DNA of 56,950 bases from Acinetobacter lwoffii (lineage in GTDB: Bacteria; Pseudomonadota; Gammaproteobacteria; Pseudomonadales; Moraxellaceae): NCBI GenBank assembly GCA_013530545.1, contig SPVA01000045.1, positions 1-56,950 on the forward strand, given 5' to 3'. Numbering within the stretch: position 1 is the stretch's first letter; each line of letters opens with the position of its first letter. Positions 55,733-56,950 of this stretch are shown one piece after another. The position numbers were made by a program, and so were the translations under genes. A model generated the notes under the pieces. The model made no database searches, was not told the origin of the DNA, and saw only the letters and a list, made by a program, of their open reading frames with translations.

Positions 55733-55978
55733 CTATTCGTTCGTTAATAAAGAAATTTCGGCTGGAGTATAGCCACGCTCATATAGAATACTTGTAATAG
55801 CTGCTCTAATGTTTTGACAGTTAGATTTCTTATTTTTTTTGAGTAAGTCCAAATCACTATAACCGCTTAAGTTATATTTTAATTCGAGGACTTTTGAATT
55901 TGGTGATGAATAAAGAGAATGTAAAAACTTACGTATTCGGGGGCGCATATGGTGCTTAATCAGGAAATGAAATATCAC
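55733..55978 (-). CDS. 81-residue hypothetical protein
   Basis: A basic, mostly helical small protein (MIFHFLIKHHMRPRIRKFL...). Its C-terminal segment (NIRAAITSILYERGYTPAEI) could be a DNA-binding helix pair, but no family is recognised. A second ATG at codon 11 is an alternative start. It lies in a region of remnants, so its integrity is uncertain. Confidence 0.4.
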   Translation of the reverse strand: MIFHFLIKHHMRPRIRKFLHSLYSSPNSKVLELKYNLSGYSDLDLLKKNKKSNCQNIRAAITSILYERGYTPAEISLLTNE

Positions 55979-56066
55979 TTTATCGTATTTTAAAACAATA
56001 AAAAAGTAGATAAGTAAAAAATTCTACAATACTTAATTTGTGAATTTTAACTTAAGTATCAGTACT

Positions 56067-56366
56067 TTAATTAAAGTTAAGCTGATACTCATCAGTCGTA
56101 ATCTTAATTTTCAGATTTTTATATTTTCTTTTAGTTGAACTAAGAGCTGAATTAGTGACCTCTTCATAAAATTTAGGATCATTCATGAGATCGTGAAATA
56201 ACTTATATCCAATTAATACCTTACTGGTATCTTTGTTTTCTTTTAACGTATTTTCGATGAGTTGATCTAAATCTGTTACTGAAAAATTATGCATATTACG
56301 CTCTATAGTATCTTTCTGATAGAACAATACAGACTTAGCAATAGGATTTAAAGCTTTATTAGACAA
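56067..56366 (-). CDS. 99-residue hypothetical protein
   Basis: A soluble, charged protein. A helical N-terminal half includes FSVTDLDQLIENTLKENKD, and a Lys-rich strand-like end includes KYKNLKIKITTDEYQLNF. No known domain is visible. Size and position next to a resolvase suggest element cargo. Function unknown. Confidence 0.5.
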   Translation of the reverse strand: MSNKALNPIAKSVLFYQKDTIERNMHNFSVTDLDQLIENTLKENKDTSKVLIGYKLFHDLMNDPKFYEEVTNSALSSTKRKYKNLKIKITTDEYQLNFN

Positions 56367-56421
56367 TTGATATTTATGAAATTATGAATCGCCACCGATT
56401 TTGTAGACAAATATAGTCTAT

Positions 56422-56833
56422 TCACTTCAAATATCGATAAACAGCCTGTCGACTGATGCCAAAAGCATTTGCTAACGCAACTTTCGATGAGAATTTTCTA
56501 TCTATCCATGATTGTCGTAAAGCCTCAGCCTGCTCAGGCTTTAATTTGTGGGCTCGACCTTTATATTTCCCTTGTGCAGCTGCAATTTTAATTCCCTCTT
56601 TCTGACGTTCCAAAATAATCTCTCGTTCAAATTGGGCAAAAGCTCCCATTAACTGCAACATCAGATTATCCATCGGAGTAGCCTGTGCCGTGAAGGTAAT
56701 ATTCTCTTTCACAAACTGGATGGCCACTCCCCTTTTTACGAGTTGATCAACCTCAGTAACCAAATCTTTCAGACTTCGAGCAAAACGATCCATGGAATGG
56801 ACAATCACACTGTCCCCTTCCCGGACATAGTTC
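56422..56833 (-). pseudogene. Serine resolvase/invertase, 5' end lost to an IS6-family element
   Basis: The reading frame covers the C-terminal two thirds of a Tn3-type resolvase: the segment after the catalytic region (YVREGDSVIVHSMDRFARSL), the long helix (LMLQLMGAFAQFEREIILER), and a C-terminal helix-turn-helix (KVALANAFGISRQAVYRYLK). The first 50-60 residues, including the catalytic serine, are absent. Upstream coding sequence stops at 56833, exactly where the IS6-type terminal repeat begins, so the IS interrupted the gene. The fragment cannot be an active recombinase. Confidence 0.82.
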
Positions 56834-56950
56834 GGCACTGTTGCAAATAGAGATTTGAGTCGATGATGTTCCCTTTAAAAAGTACTTAGAGACCGAAAAC
56901 CCTGTTGATTAGACACACTTCACCCTGAGGCTGACCATAATAAAATGACG
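56834..56950. mobile_element. IS6-family insertion sequence (IS26-like end), partial
   Basis: GGCACTGTTGCAAA at 56834-56847 is identical to the IS26 terminal inverted repeat. Past it, the non-coding end and the final codons of a transposase on the minus strand are visible. The rest of the element lies outside the window. The eight bases before it (CATAGTTC) would be the target duplication. Confidence 0.85.
56886..56950 (-). CDS. IS6-family transposase, C-terminal end (partial)
   Basis: Twenty codons ending at TAA 56886-56888 read SFYYGQPQGEVCLINRVFGL, the typical tail of IS6-type transposases from Acinetobacter (IS1006/IS1008-like). The upstream DDE catalytic part is beyond the window edge. 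Confidence 0.65.
   Translation of the reverse strand, partial: SFYYGQPQGEVCLINRVFGL

Larger units (their letters stand above)
41033..56950. mobile_element. Integrated genomic island downstream of nrdA (right end outside the window)
   Basis: The region begins just after the nrdA stop codon and contains an integration module, restriction-modification and other accessory genes, and then remnants of further elements. Its recombinase end is clearly more AT-rich than the core genes to the left. The expected core neighbour nrdB is absent. The left boundary is inferred from the nrdA end; the right boundary was not found, and the part beyond about 54.6 kb may represent separate insertions. Confidence 0.65.

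Noticed and set aside
1..56950. tRNA, rRNA genes or CRISPR arrays
   Set aside because: I looked for cloverleaf-like segments and regularly spaced direct repeats and found none.

Overview
The window looks like chromosomal DNA of an Acinetobacter species outside the A. baumannii core. The evidence is gene content and order: the BfmR/BfmS regulators next to nrdA, a complete nuo operon with fused nuoCD, an Acinetobacter-type ethanolamine cluster, and AT-rich intergenic DNA. The species cannot be fixed from sequence alone.

Layout. 1-9.8 kb holds ordinary single genes: a secreted metallo-beta-lactamase-fold hydrolase, an ammonium transporter, a LysE exporter, a small lipoprotein, a PLP-dependent desulfhydrase/deaminase, a flavoprotein, and a multi-pass mechanosensitive-channel-like protein with three tiny neighbours. 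9.8-13.5 kb is an ethanolamine cluster (permease, eutB, eutC) in which every gene carries exactly one inactivating lesion: TGG to TAG in the permease, a TAA stop in eutB, and a frameshift in a six-G tract in eutC. 13.7-19 kb has an IS4 transposase remnant, fpr with a divergent LysR regulator, three cold-shock-domain genes (two anchored in the membrane) and upp. 19-34 kb is the intact NADH dehydrogenase operon nuoA to nuoN on the minus strand. 34.8-41 kb has a small unknown gene, bfmS (frameshifted), bfmR and nrdA.

From just after the nrdA stop codon (about 41.03 kb) to the end of the window is accessory DNA. It appears to separate nrdA from nrdB, which normally follows in Acinetobacter and is not seen here. 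It starts with an integration module of three overlapping tyrosine recombinases and a small coiled-coil protein. Next is a type I restriction-modification operon (hsdM-hsdS-secreted DUF4850-like protein-hsdR), a HAD hydrolase, a divergent XRE regulator/84-residue protein pair around a perfect palindrome, and then a scrambled edge. That edge holds a C-terminal piece of a QatC-like defence protein, a C-terminal piece of a CorC/HlyC-type protein, two unknown small genes, and a serine resolvase cut by an IS6-family element that runs off the window.

How it fits together. The core genes cover respiration (nuo), deoxynucleotide supply (nrdA), redox defence (fpr and its regulator) and envelope control (bfmRS). 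The most notable points are the parallel decay of a whole catabolic pathway, the broken bfmS beside an intact bfmR, the three-recombinase defence island at nrdA, and a secreted protein embedded inside the type I restriction operon.
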